The position numbers and the translations under genes are program-made. A model generated the notes under the pieces. That model saw only the letters and a list, made by a program, of their open reading frames with translations. It was not told where the DNA came from and did not search any database. Positions 21,594 to 32,891 of a stretch of 64,000 nt of DNA are shown here, piece after piece; position 1 is the first letter of the stretch, and each line of letters opens with the position of its first letter. Source of the stretch: Cordylochernes scorpioides (lineage: Eukaryota > Arthropoda > Arachnida > Pseudoscorpiones > Chernetidae); the NCBI GenBank assembly GCA_030710605.1, contig CP092871.1:72755171-72819170 (forward strand), read 5' to 3'.

Positions 21594-21757
21594 ATTTAGA
21601 AAATTAGGAAAGATAAATTTCAGGATGACACGCAATTTATTTATTGCAATAACAACTCAAAATTGATCAAATACAAGAGAAACAACAAGAGAAGTTTAGT
21701 AGAATATAAATATCAAAATTGATAATCTGTTAAGAAAATAATAAATACTTTGCTTTA
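21594..21757 (-). repeat. LTR-like dispersed repeat (copy 3)
   Basis: Third copy of the family, ending ATAATAAATACTTTGCTT. The 21260-21593 interval between copies 2 and 3 holds no recognisable polymerase. Confidence 0.4.
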
Positions 21758-24708
21758 ATATAATCTCAAAGATATGCTAATCAGTCCATTATTGGGGCAA
21801 TTTGTATAAGGTTTGAATCGCCATTAGACGTTAAAATCAACTAGTGGGAATGGAGAATGAACTCTATAACAGGTGAACAATAAGGCCCTTGCTTACCCAG
21901 AAGGTAGTTTTCTGACATGAACCTTGTATCTAGAATTATTCACATCAAATCTTAAATAAAATTTACATAAATCACTAGAAAACTAGAATTCATTAGTAGA
22001 AATGACTTTTAAGATATCTGTATACATATACAAGAGAATAATAAAAGTTAAAATATTAATCAAAATAACGAAATTGTGAGAAGAAGAGTTTCTTGTATCA
22101 TTTAGCCGAGATTTCGATAATTTCTGACCTATAGGAGGAATAATGAAAACGTAGAAGAAGATAAATTGTTTATATTGTAGCAGATTATTTATTATTCTAT
22201 GAAAATATTTTTAAATTTCTATATTTTTATTTTGATACACTGTAAAATTTTTCTCATTGCCTCTCTGGTATTTTATTAGTTTTAATCTGGTTTAACATCA
22301 ATTAAATTGCTGTGTCATTCTGAAGTTTGTCTTTTCTCATTTTCTACGTTACAATATATACAAGTACTTGTACTTTTATCTCCATATTTACATATATAAG
22401 AAGATTTGCATATAAATAAATGAGAATTTATATGTAAAATTGTATTTAATATAAAATAAATTATTGAAAAATTTGTGCAGGAGAGAGCGACTATTTTGAT
22501 GCACAATTACAATAAAATCAATGAAGACTGAACAAAAACGAGAGAAAGCTATGAATTAAACTGTGAATGAAACTATAAAGGGAATATATTGGTCAGACAG
22601 TTCGATACTTTTATTAATACTATCAAGTTTTTGAAGATATCTACCTCTCTATTGCTTCTAATATTAAGCAAATAGTAATGTTTAATCCTAATGGAATAAT
22701 GATTATCAAAATACGATTTCAGAGAAAATTCCAGCGCTGACACCAAACGTAACATCTCTAAAATAAGACATGGGGCTTTGAAGGACTATCTGGATAATGT
22801 GAGATCTGGGGAAGTTTGGGTTGTCTGACTTGGCAGAGATGGATACTGATAAGTCAGTTCGGTACTTCTGTCAATGTTGTTTAGGTCGCCAGAGACGAAA
22901 TACTAAAAGTAATCTTTGATATTTCGATTTGATGCTGTGATAATGACATATAAGGTCAGAGGTTAAAAGTGTGGCCAATTTATAGGTATGTTGATAGATA
23001 CTAAATTTAAGGTTTCTTTTATTTTTAGGTTACTGTTTTCGGCCATTTATCCTGAAAGAATGGCCTCTAGTTAAATGTTCTGAATTTGACAAAGCTGTTG
23101 TTGTATCTCTGTTACCGACCTGATTCTGATAGTTTTCAGAAAAGGTCAATAGATGGCGCCTAGTTTTGCATCTATTTTGCCGGGAGAAATGACTTTTATT
23201 TTATAATTATAATTTTATATATTAAGGACAAAAATGTAGAACAAAAATAAATTCAAAAAACAATACAAAGATGAGAAATGCAGGTAAAAAAAAAAACAAA
23301 ACATGGAAAATAATTTATATAAAAACATCGCTTGGTGCGCTGCAGTTTGCTGCTGAGTGCTGCCACACCTCGGCGATTGTTATTTTGAAACTTTACTCTA
23401 ACGAATCGTTAATATCGTTTTTAAAATGTTAATAATTAATATTAAAATATTGTTTGTAAATATTTATAAAATCTTGTTATTATAAACCTTTTTTAATGGC
23501 ATTGATAAAAAAATAGAATTTTTTTTATTAAACGCTAAAGTCGATATTTCACATTAAAATGTAATTTTAAAACTTTATAACATCTGTTATTACATTTTGT
23601 AAACAACCATTATAAAATTCTATCTTAAAATGTGCTTGTTATGTACTCTTCTACCTAATATTCAATAATCTTAGGTAGTTTAATTTTTCATTAAAAGAGA
23701 TTATATGCTACTGAAAAGTTATATATTTGCATACTATTTTACTATTACAGAATTATCATAAGAACTAAAAACATGAATATATCACGCTAAATATTGATTA
23801 CATCACACAAAAACAACCAAGTCCTTGGTCAAAACCATAGATAAATATTATATATTACATTAGTAAACTTTATAATAATGTATTCAAAGTGCAAAATATT
23901 TATATATGCACAATATATGGTAAACATATTCCTATTAATATTAAAAGGTCCTTAATGAAATATTAATTAAATTCAAAACTTTCCCTAATAAAATCAAAAA
24001 TAGTATATATTGCCTAGATTAATTATATTCTTTTGAATAATTAGTCGCATTCAATAATTCAAACCCAGTCATATTTTATACTTTTGATATTTATGGTAAT
24101 CTTAACATTATAAATATTATATATAATATTCCGTTTATGTATTACAACATATTTTAAATGAGAATATATTAAATTTGTAAGGTGATTCCGTTATATTATG
24201 TTTAGTATTAATATTAAGCCAATATTGCGTTTACATTATGTTACGACGAAAAGATTAAATTTCAATTTATATCGTTGACATACACGGCAAATATTATGAA
24301 ATGCACAAATTAAATTAATATGTCACAAAATATATTTAATAAAGTATTTCGATTAATAAATTAATTTTCTGAATAAATGTGGGTAAAGTTGGTATAAAGC
24401 AATTTTCTAATTAAAATACCTATATGAAAATATAGATGTAGATAAAATTAATCTAAGTTCCTGTATATGAAAATATATTAAATTCATTTGTTGAGAAATC
24501 TTTAAGATTTCACCACACAGAAGATTTAAAGTAAAATAAAAAATGTAAAATGTTTCATTGTAAAATATAAATGCTATATATATAACATATTTATTATTTA
24601 ATATAATAAAAACATTATATGACATCCCGCTGGTTAAAGTTTATAAATCACAAAAAGTATTTTTTATTTATTTTGAAAAATACCTTAAAATATATTTTAA
24701 TGTGTATA
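21758..24708. other. AT-rich region, no gene seen
   Basis: Very AT-rich from 23200 on. Small ORFs are not supported by any recognisable content. Confidence 0.4.
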
Positions 24709-24713
24709 TTTAT

Positions 24714-24921
24714 TGTTGTAAGATTTAGGTACTTACAGCTTGTAGGAAGGCATGAGGACGTTGAGGATTATATGATAATAATCTTTATTATCCATTTAGC
24801 AAGAAAAGACAAAGTTATGGTAGCGAACAGTTATTGTAGTATATAGAAGAAGGTAAACAAACAGTTGTGATGATGATAAGGCCAGTGTGACGCTAGCTGT
24901 CGTAACATTCAGTTTCCAACA
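24714..24921 (-). repeat. Copia element 1, 3' LTR (208 bp)
   Basis: Runs from TGTTGTAAG to CCAACA on the plus strand. No difference from the LTR at 27633-27840 was seen by eye. Flanked outside by TTTAT (24709-24713), the same 5 bp that follows the other LTR (27841-27845). A purine-rich CCGGGGATT lies next to it on the minus strand, a candidate polypurine tract. Confidence 0.93.
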
Positions 24922-24997
24922 AATCCCCGGCATGAATGTGGAGACATCACGAGGTTGTAGCGTAACTTCTCAAATGTCGGCCTTGGTAGCGGCTTGG

Positions 24998-27559
24998 TCA
25001 GGATGTCCAGACATTGTTCTTCTCAAGAGAATTTAGTTCTTCGTTCATTGCTTGTAGCCATTTTTCTCTTTCTAATTTTGGTAATTGTAGGACTTCCGAG
25101 TAGTTGGTGGGTGTCTGAATGTCTTGAGCTTCAGTTTTGTACAGTATGTAGTCATTTCTTATGGGAGGTATTCCCTTTGTTGGTCTCGTGGATCTTCTTT
25201 GCGTGACCACTTGTGTTCCTGTGCTTGTACCGGGTTGAAGGTAATCCTCGGTTTCTGAGTCCTCAAGGTTTTCGGGTTGTGTTCCTGGTTCCTGACTTTC
25301 CTCTGCATTACCAATATGATTGGAGGAAGTTAGATCTGTACTTAGTACTTGTGGTGAAGTTGTTTTTGTGGAAGCGAGGTGAAACCCATTTTCTTTTTCT
25401 ATAAATTTTACGGATCTGCTGATTGTGATGTTGTCTGTATCGTGCAGGATTCTGTATCCTTTGCTTCGATCATCGTATCCAAGAAAGATCCCTTCGATAA
25501 CTTTGCTATCCAACTTGTTTCTTTTTATCTTGGGAATATAGGCGAAGGCTTTACATCCGAATCTTTTTAGATGCTTCAGACTGGGCTTCCTGTTGGTCCA
25601 TAGTTCAAATGGAGTCTTGTCTGTAGCTTTCGAGGGTATACGGTTGTGTAGGTAATTAGCTGTGGTAACCGCTTCCGCCCATAGAGATTGTGGGAGTCCT
25701 GAGTCAAACAGCATGCATCTTGTCATCTCCATTAGTGATCGATTTTTCCTTTCTGCTACTCCGTTCTGGGCTGGTGAGTAGGGGACTGTTAGCTGATGTT
25801 TGATTCCGCTTTGGTTCAGGAAATCTTCGACTTGTCGGTTTACGTACTCCCGACCGTTGTCTGTCCGTATGGTTTGGATATTTTTTCCAAATTCCGTGTG
25901 TGCTGAGATGACGTAGTCTTTTATTTTTTCATAGGCTTCGTCTTTTCCTTTCAGGAGGTAGGTCTTCGTGTATCTGCTGTAGTCATCAGTGAAGGTGATG
26001 AAGTATCTCTTACCGCTGAGAGAGTTAGTTGGTAATGGACCGCAGATATCACTGTGGACAAGTTGAAGCGTTTCAGTTGCTCTGTACTCTGTCTTCTTTG
26101 GAAATGGGGTTTCGGTGAGTTTTCCTTGAATGCACTGAACGCAGTCTGTGCTGTGCGAACAGTTATTTAGACTTAGTCCTCTTGCTAGGTTCTCATTTCG
26201 AATCTTCTTAATTGATTCTATATTTCTGTGTCCTAGTCTGTCGTGCCAGAGCATGAGGCAATTTTTGTTCTTGCAGTGGTTTTGTTTTGCAACATTTGCT
26301 TTGAATGTGCGAGTTTGGGGGTTGTCATCCAGGTGGAGTCGGTACATTCCATTGTCAAGTATACCGTTCGCGAGGGCTGTGTTGTCTCTTTCGATGGTAC
26401 ACCAATCTCTGTTGAACGTTACTTTACATCCGTTGGAGGTGGCCGCACTCACTGACAGAAGGTTGTCTGTTAGTTCCGGGATGTAGAGAACTTTTGTGAG
26501 AAGTAAGGTGTCAGTCTTTCCTTGGGGTGTGATGACTTTGATTTCTCCTTGTCCTATCCCTTTGACCTGCAGCTTATTGCCATTAGCAACCACAACATTT
26601 TGTGTTTGTTCTCTGTTAAGTTCAGTGAAGAAGCTTTCATCGTACGCCATATGAGATGTGGCTCCAGAGTCGACGAACCAGTTGTGTACACTTGCTTCTC
26701 GTTGAGTGCAATTGAGAGCTTTTGGGTTAGGTCCTTTTGTTGTTCTCTGATTTGTTGGTTGTTCTTGGGTGACACTCGACTGATTTGTGTACTTTGGTAC
26801 GTTTCCTCTTCTGAAGTTTTCATATTTGTACTCTTTGTTGCTGTTGTTTCGCTTTTGATAGTGCCAACATTCTTCTTTGGAGTGGTTTGGTTTGTGGCAG
26901 AAAGAACAGAATTTCTTCTCTTTTTCTCTTCTTTGGCTTGAAGCTCCGTGGAGGCTTTTTAAGGCTTTTGATGCGGTGCTTTCGTCTTTCGAGCTTTCTA
27001 CTCTGCGTGTGTGTTCATCAAGGAGTTTGTTCTTGGTAAATTCAAGCGTTAGCTCGTCATCAGGCCTTGATTCCAACATCGTGATGAGATTGGAATAGCT
27101 CTTTGGAAGCGAGCAAAGCAGTATAGCCGTGATGTGAGAGTCCTTTAGTGTTTCGCCAATGGTTCGCAGTTTGTCAACAAGTTCCATCATGGTAGTGATG
27201 TGCTTTTGCATGTCTTTGTCTTCTTCGAGTTTTAAGCTGTATAGTTTCCTTAGCAAATAAATTTTTCCTGAGAGTGTTTTTCTTTCATAGATATTTTTAA
27301 GAGTGTCCCAGGTAGCTTTGGCTGTTAGTAGGTTTTTGACATGCACTATTTGTGAGTCGGCGATGCTTAGATTAATGATAGCTCTAGCTTTTGAGTCTTT
27401 CTTTTTCCATTCGATTTTAGGTTCATCTGGAATATTTTCGGTGACAACTTCCCAAAGATCTTCCTTTTGCAAGAGCATTTCAATTTTGAAAGACCATAGT
27501 GAGTAGTTATAGCCGTCGAGCTTATTTAGGGTTACATCGTGGCTCGGGAGTGACGCCAT
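24998..27559 (-). CDS. Copia Gag-protease-integrase polyprotein, RT/RNase H deleted (853 aa)
   Basis: Domains in order: Gag (1-210); CCHC zinc knuckle CSFCHKPNHSKEECWH (about 220-235); aspartic protease WFVDSGATSHM (about 290-300); pre-integrase/HHCC zinc region LWHDRLGHRN...DCVQCIQGK (about 435-485); integrase core with Asp in VHSDICGPL, Asp in IRTDNGREY and Glu in PYSPAQNGVAERKNRS (about 500-620); GKR-type C-terminus of integrase (KRFGCKAFAYIPK, FLGYDDRSKGY). It ends just as RT should begin (WLQAMNEELNSLEKNNVW). The next bases read, out of frame, DILTKPLPRPTFEKLRYN, the normal Copia C-terminus. One internal deletion therefore removed RT and RNase H and caused the frame change at the join (about 25010). 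The start MASLPSHDVT fits Gag and lies 73 bp inside the 5' LTR. It could be copied only with RT supplied in trans. Confidence 0.9.
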   Translation of the reverse strand: MASLPSHDVTLNKLDGYNYSLWSFKIEMLLQKEDLWEVVTENIPDEPKIEWKKKDSKARAIINLSIADSQIVHVKNLLTAKATWDTLKNIYERKTLSGKIYLLRKLYSLKLEEDKDMQKHITTMMELVDKLRTIGETLKDSHITAILLCSLPKSYSNLITMLESRPDDELTLEFTKNKLLDEHTRRVESSKDESTASKALKSLHGASSQRREKEKKFCSFCHKPNHSKEECWHYQKRNNSNKEYKYENFRRGNVPKYTNQSSVTQEQPTNQRTTKGPNPKALNCTQREASVHNWFVDSGATSHMAYDESFFTELNREQTQNVVVANGNKLQVKGIGQGEIKVITPQGKTDTLLLTKVLYIPELTDNLLSVSAATSNGCKVTFNRDWCTIERDNTALANGILDNGMYRLHLDDNPQTRTFKANVAKQNHCKNKNCLMLWHDRLGHRNIESIKKIRNENLARGLSLNNCSHSTDCVQCIQGKLTETPFPKKTEYRATETLQLVHSDICGPLPTNSLSGKRYFITFTDDYSRYTKTYLLKGKDEAYEKIKDYVISAHTEFGKNIQTIRTDNGREYVNRQVEDFLNQSGIKHQLTVPYSPAQNGVAERKNRSLMEMTRCMLFDSGLPQSLWAEAVTTANYLHNRIPSKATDKTPFELWTNRKPSLKHLKRFGCKAFAYIPKIKRNKLDSKVIEGIFLGYDDRSKGYRILHDTDNITISRSVKFIEKENGFHLASTKTTSPQVLSTDLTSSNHIGNAEESQEPGTQPENLEDSETEDYLQPGTSTGTQVVTQRRSTRPTKGIPPIRNDYILYKTEAQDIQTPTNYSEVLQLPKLEREKWLQAMNEELNSLEKNNVWTS

Positions 27560-27614
27560 TTTTGCTAAGCCTATTTTCTTTGTCTTAACTCGTTAGTTGA
27601 ATTTCATGCAATAT

Positions 27615-27629
27615 TCAGTCTCATAATCT
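27615..27629 (-). other. Copia 1 primer-binding site (elongator tRNA-Met anticodon arm)
   Basis: On the minus strand AGATTATGAGACTGA starts three bases after the 5' LTR. It is complementary to TCAGTCTCATAATCT, the anticodon arm of metazoan elongator tRNA-Met as I know it. The same 15 bases sit at the same place in Copia 2 (59223-59237). Known parallel: Drosophila copia primes from an internal tRNA fragment, not the tRNA 3' end. Confidence 0.7.
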
Positions 27630-27632
27630 AAT

Positions 27633-27840
27633 TGTTGTAAGATTTAGGTACTTACAGCTTGTAGGAAGGCATGAGGACGTTGAGGATTATATGATAATAA
27701 TCTTTATTATCCATTTAGCAAGAAAAGACAAAGTTATGGTAGCGAACAGTTATTGTAGTATATAGAAGAAGGTAAACAAACAGTTGTGATGATGATAAGG
27801 CCAGTGTGACGCTAGCTGTCGTAACATTCAGTTTCCAACA
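27633..27840 (-). repeat. Copia element 1, 5' LTR (208 bp)
   Basis: No difference from the LTR at 24714-24921 was seen; TGTTG...CAACA termini; followed by TSD TTTAT (27841-27845). On the minus strand transcription would run towards 24714. Apparent LTR identity implies very recent integration. Confidence 0.93.
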
Positions 27841-27845
27841 TTTAT

Positions 27846-29400
27846 TATAAAAATAAATATTAAGTAATACGCTATAAAATGATATTTAAAATGAAAGCAA
27901 AAAATTGAAGCATATTAAATACTTAAAATATAAATATATAAATATCTAAAAATTTGATATAAAAGGCATTAAATAAAATATTTAAAAGATTACAAATATA
28001 TCTTATAAAAATACAATTTATGGTATTAAAGCCACGCTCAAAATAATAGAAATATATTGCTTTATAAAATAGATTCAATTTAAAATCGAGGAATGGCTCA
28101 AGAAAAGCTTGTATGTGTTTTTATATAAAATACTGCTCACTTGGGAAGATATCTTAAACTTTTTCGCTTTAAAAGACGAAGAGAAAATGTTCGAGAGAAA
28201 AGATTTGTGATTCCAATATTGAGGTATAATTTTAAAATATCATTTCGCCGCTGCCATTTTGAATATTGCTCGTTTCAGACGATACCTTTTCCTTTTATTG
28301 GACGCCATTTTGTATAGTTTAATATTGTATTGTTGATCTTTTTTTCCCATATATTTATATTTGATTTTTTAAATTATAAACCCCCGTATTAATTGTTTTT
28401 TAGAAACCTAGATATTATGTAGTTTTTATTTGAATCATTTTGTCTTCTAAATAATTTTTTAAAAGGTACAAATTTATATTTAGAAAAAAAAAATAACTTT
28501 AGAAAAATAAATAAAATAAGGATCATTTAAGCATTCAACGAAAGAAAAAAAGTTAAATTATAATAGAAAATTAATATAATTAGATAATATTTATTGGCAT
28601 TTATTTAAGAAAATATAATAATAATAATATATATTAATTCATAATATATATTATATATATAAAGAAAAATGTGATGTTATATTTTATAAAAAACTTTTCC
28701 CTTTCTTGAATCGAATTGATTCATAATTTAACATTTTCATTATGTTGGTTATTTCTAATCGTAGTAAATGAAAAGTTAGCTCTATGAGAATTCGATGGTA
28801 TTCAATGTACTCAAAGTGTATTTTAAAAAGGCGCTTTGCGCTTCACAAGTGATTATGCGCTATAACAGATTCACGAAATCCTTCTGAATTCCAGGTCACT
28901 TCTTTTTATATTCTACGTTTGAAGGTATAAAATACACCTGGTTACATAGCCAAAGTGTCCTTTAATGAGAGGTATCCTATTACTGTTGAGCAGTTGATTA
29001 GTAAAAAAGGAAATTTTGACCATGAGAGAGAATATAGATTAAAATTGCTCTGTCGTTACGAGGATTTTTGCGGACCTATTTGTATAATTATATTCCACTT
29101 TATACACATTTACAAATTTTATCATGAAATTACATTAATTATAATCAGCCAGAGAGAGATATCTTGACTAGGTTTAATGAATCATCGTTACTGAGTTTGG
29201 GTAAAGAGTATTTTTAATGTAACATAGTCGTATAGAGTCTTTCGGACAGTATCTTTATTCTTCAAGTCCTCCTAACTCCTAAGGGAGACCTATAGAGCAA
29301 TGTGGACTGTACAAGAACGCATACAACATGTGAGAAAGCTTTTGTTGACTGCAAAATAAGAACTACAATATAGGAAGTAAGTTAGGTTGTCTGTACAAAG
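27846..29400. other. AT-rich region, no gene seen
   Basis: Contains a (TA)n-rich stretch near 28620-28665. No coding region or repeat family is recognised. Confidence 0.4.
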
Positions 29401-29404
29401 ACAT

Positions 29405-29750
29405 ATGATCAGATTCCTGTAGACGCTGTACAAGAACATGTGAACAGACCAATTTGTGTAGGCGCTGTACAAGAACATGTGAACAGACCAATTTGTGTAG
29501 GCGCTGTACAAGAACATGTGAACAGACAATTGTGAGGGCGCTGTACAAGAACATGTGAACAGACCAATTTGTGTAGGCGCTGTATAAGAACATGTGAACA
29601 GACAAATGTGTGGGCGCTGTACAAGAACATGTGAACAGACCAATGTGTAGGCGCTGTACAAGAACATGTGAACAGACCAATGTGTAGGCGTGGTACAAGA
29701 ACATGTGAACAGACAAAAGTGTGGGCGTTGTACAAGAACAACATATGAAC
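29405..29750. repeat. 39-bp minisatellite, about 8-9 units
   Basis: The unit reads GCGCTGTACAAGAACATGTG + AACAGACCAATTTGTGTAG, with units shortened to 36-38 bp in places. Because 39 is a multiple of 3, long ORFs appear in all three minus frames (repeated CSHVLVQR...). They are by-products of the repeat. A single stray unit lies at 29828-29860. Confidence 0.9.
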
Positions 29751-30985
29751 AAACTATTGTCAGCTGTAAATATAATTACTCTAATATATAAACTAATTTA
29801 TGTGGAGATACACATGAAAGAAGAATTGTGTAGGCGCTGTACAAGAACATGTCAACAGATTCTTGTGGAACATGTGAACAAACATCTGTTCACACCCGTT
29901 AAATAATTCAAACCCATGTGAACTACAGCGTTGCCAGACGAGAATTCTCCATCATCCGGGACACTAAATCATCATCGATCACCGAGGCAAAAACAGACGA
30001 TACCGGAAGCGTCCTCCATCTATAATTTAAAGTAAATATTTGACTAAGTAATGGTTGAGTTTTGTTTCCCACATTTAATGGCTTATAAAAATTAATTATG
30101 CCAAAACGTATTTGCACAGTACAAACATGGAAGGTAAAATACATCCTATTTGCCTGCCAAACATTCTTTACTAGCTTTTTGCCTAACCTTTTATCCCAAT
30201 CTAATAGGTCTTAGGTAAATAGGTGAATTGTACGTAAATATATTTTCACTTAATTAGCAAAGTTTGGTCGCTTTGAAATGACATGCTTTAAAAAAACTTA
30301 TATATATAATATTTATTTTAATTAAAAATAGAATATCTATAGATTATTTATTTGCACATTTTTTACTTGTTTATGATCTTTGATATTTGCTTATATTTTA
30401 TTTTTTACCAAGATGTATCTTGCGCATGCTTAATCTATATAGGAAACTAAATCAGACGATATTTAAAAAAAAAAATTCGTCTGTTTATTTTAATTTCGCT
30501 CTGTACAAATTTCACATAATCATTAATATTTAGATATTTACTCATTTTTTAAAAATATTAGGTGATGGCTTTATAAAATCCATGAAAGATATCTCAGATT
30601 ACAAAGTTGTACATTTTTCATTGAAATTTGTAAATTTTTAAATACCTTGATTTTGTTATTTTCAAATCGTAAATTTAACATGAACCTTAAATACTCATAT
30701 CGTAATAAAATATTCAGTAAAAATTTCAATCATTAAGGTATTCCACAAAATAATCAAGTATCGAGTTTCTCTGTTTAAGATCTGGGAGAACTTACAAATA
30801 TCACGCATCTTCCTCAGTCTGTACCAAAACATACAAGACAAAAAAAGTGATGCTCTCCAACTTCTATATGTTTTTTTAAATAAAAATTGAGGCAGGTCAC
30901 CTATTCCTTTCTTTAATTAACAAAAAAATCAGCTAATCTCATGATTTTTTTTATTTTATTCAAAGGCAATTAGAAAATTTAAGAG
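29751..30985. other. AT-rich region, no gene seen
   Basis: Nothing recognised apart from the stray minisatellite unit. Confidence 0.4.
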
Positions 30986-30989
30986 ATTT

Positions 30990-32765
30990 GTGGTTTGATG
31001 TTCTCACTGAAGAAGTTGAGAAAAAAATAAACAAAAAGAATAAAACAACATAAATCACCAGGAATAGATGACCTGGTGGTTGAGATGCAGCGGGCGGTGT
31101 GCCATCAAGGTGTTCAGGCAGCAGCTCTGAAATACGATATCTGGCCTAAGGACTGGACCACTCTACCTACCAATATGTAAAAAAGGTGCTAAGGACGTCT
31201 GTTCTAACTATAGAACGATCGCGCTGATTTCACACGCCAGTAAAGTGCTGCTCCATATAATCCACGAAATATTATATACACCCTCAGAACTCTCAAGAAC
31301 AAACTGGTGTCATGCCAAGAAAAGGAACTCGAGAACATATTTTAAACATTCGGCAAATAATCGAAAAGACGTATGAATACTGTATCCCTACATACTTATG
31401 TCTGTTAGACTACAAAAATACATTTGGCATGGTCTCGTGGAATCATCTGTGGCGTATCCTACGGGAAATGGGCACACCAGAACACCTGATAGTACTCATT
31501 CGGAACCTATATGTTAATAACTCATCTTACGTGAGGATGGGTGACCTCATCTCGGAGGAATTGGGAGAGGGACAAGACAGGGCTCCCTACAACTCTGTTC
31601 AATATATATGGAGAATGGATTATCAGAAGGGCAACGGAAGGTTATGGAGAAGGGGTGTTGATTGGGGGCAGACTTGTCTCAACTCCGCCTTTGCCGGTCC
31701 CAAGCCCGGATGAAAAAGGAGGAGGGGGAGCAGTAACAAGCTCGCTAAAAAACCTGGGCTCAGCTGGCCCTACTGATAGTACCCTGTAAGGTCTCCTAAT
31801 CTAGGGTTACAGGATGAGCAGCGTTTGTACTCCATGTTAGGAGCCACTGCACATGGCGTCTGTTCCTCATGTCAGAGGCGGCCATTTATTTTGGAGCTAA
31901 ATCGGCCTGCCACTGAGTAGTGCTCCTAGTCTCAATGACAAAGGCAGACGCATTCTACTTCACCCAGTCATGATGGTTGTCAAGTCTCAAGCTCTACAAG
32001 CTTGATACCCTAATATGATTGAGTGGAGATAATAAAGAAGAAGAAGAAGAGACTTGTCTCAAATCTTCGATACTGTCCTGCTCGCAAGAAGTGAACAGGA
32101 CATGGAAAACCTGCTCCTCAGAATTGTGATGATTTCAGGGGAAGTGGGATTAGAACTAAATCGAGGCAAATGATTGATAGAGAACCTACATTAAAAGAAA
32201 AATCAGCCATCTCATGTGGGATGTTGGGGTGGTGGACACCTACCTCGGTGTCCTAATAACTAACAAGGGAGGATCTGGGGGAGAGGTCCGGAGAAGGATG
32301 GCGATGTGGCAATGGGAAGACTGACAGAACTACGACCACAGTATCAGGACGATAACCAAGGAGAGTCCGGGCACTAGTTTTCTCAGTGGCTACTTATGCT
32401 CAGAGTCATGGACTATAACATCATCGCTAGAGAAGAAATTCGATGCGTTCAAGATGTTGGCGAAGTATACCTTGGACATCGATACCATCACAACTATCTA
32501 TTTCGGAAGATGACCGACTTCTGTACAACGGAATTGTTTGAGATTCTTCGGTCACATCGCAGGGGAATGGAGTACACCATACTGACCGGAAAGATGTCTG
32601 GGTGACACAAACCTGGACGCCCGCCGACACGCTTCGTGGACCAATTAAAGGAACTCACTGGTTTAACGGTCACCGAGATGGTACATCGAGCTCAAGACAG
32701 AGAAGGCTGGCGTCGCATCGTATTAGGGATGTAATACGTACAGTGGGCTACAACATTCGATCGCG
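30990..32765 (+). pseudogene. Non-LTR retrotransposon (LINE) polymerase, broken
   Basis: Fragments by eye: HKSPGIDDLVVEM (31050-31090), the RT entry motif of LINEs; LCLLDYKNTFGMVSWNHLW (31398-31455), where the usual Asp-Tyr-x-Lys-Ala-Phe-Asp is partly degraded; LFNIYGEWIIRRATEGYGEG (31600-31660); SEQDMENLLLRIVMISGEVG (32090-32150); and the C-terminal end MVHRAQDREGWRRIVLGM (32680-32733), typical of LINE ORF2 tails. The RYADD box that should lie near 32070 is missing: TCTTCGA runs directly into TACTGTCCTG, consistent with an ~11-bp deletion. A short retroposon is inserted at 31683-32050. Stops and frameshifts are many; it is dead. Confidence 0.75.
31683..32050 (+). mobile_element. Short retroposon inserted in LINE, 13-bp TSD
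   Basis: 368 bp between direct repeats AGACTTGTCTCAA (31670-31682 and 32050-32062, one base shared with the tail). It ends in AATAAAGAAGAAGAAGAAG, a retroposon-like 3' tail. GC-rich body; a reverse copy exists at 12930-13575. It has no tRNA-like head and its class is unknown. Confidence 0.8.
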
Positions 32766-32827
32766 AATGAAATAATTATAGTTAGTTATTATAAGCAGAA
32801 AATATGTAACTTAAATCTAGTGGTTTA

Positions 32828-32887
32828 AATTGTATAAATCGCTGGTTCACCACTGATGAGACAAGCTTTCTCTCAATTCTTTTTTCA
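32828..32887 (+). repeat. Hammerhead-core repeat remnant
   Basis: ATCGCTGGTTCACCACTGATGAGACAAGC matches the stem I 3' strand/CTGATGA part of the 5644-5702 unit. The other strands are absent. Confidence 0.45.
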
Positions 32888-32891
32888 TATA

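Noticed and set aside
29290-29752. Three overlapping 111-129 aa ORFs on the minus strand
   Set aside because: Produced by the 39-bp minisatellite.
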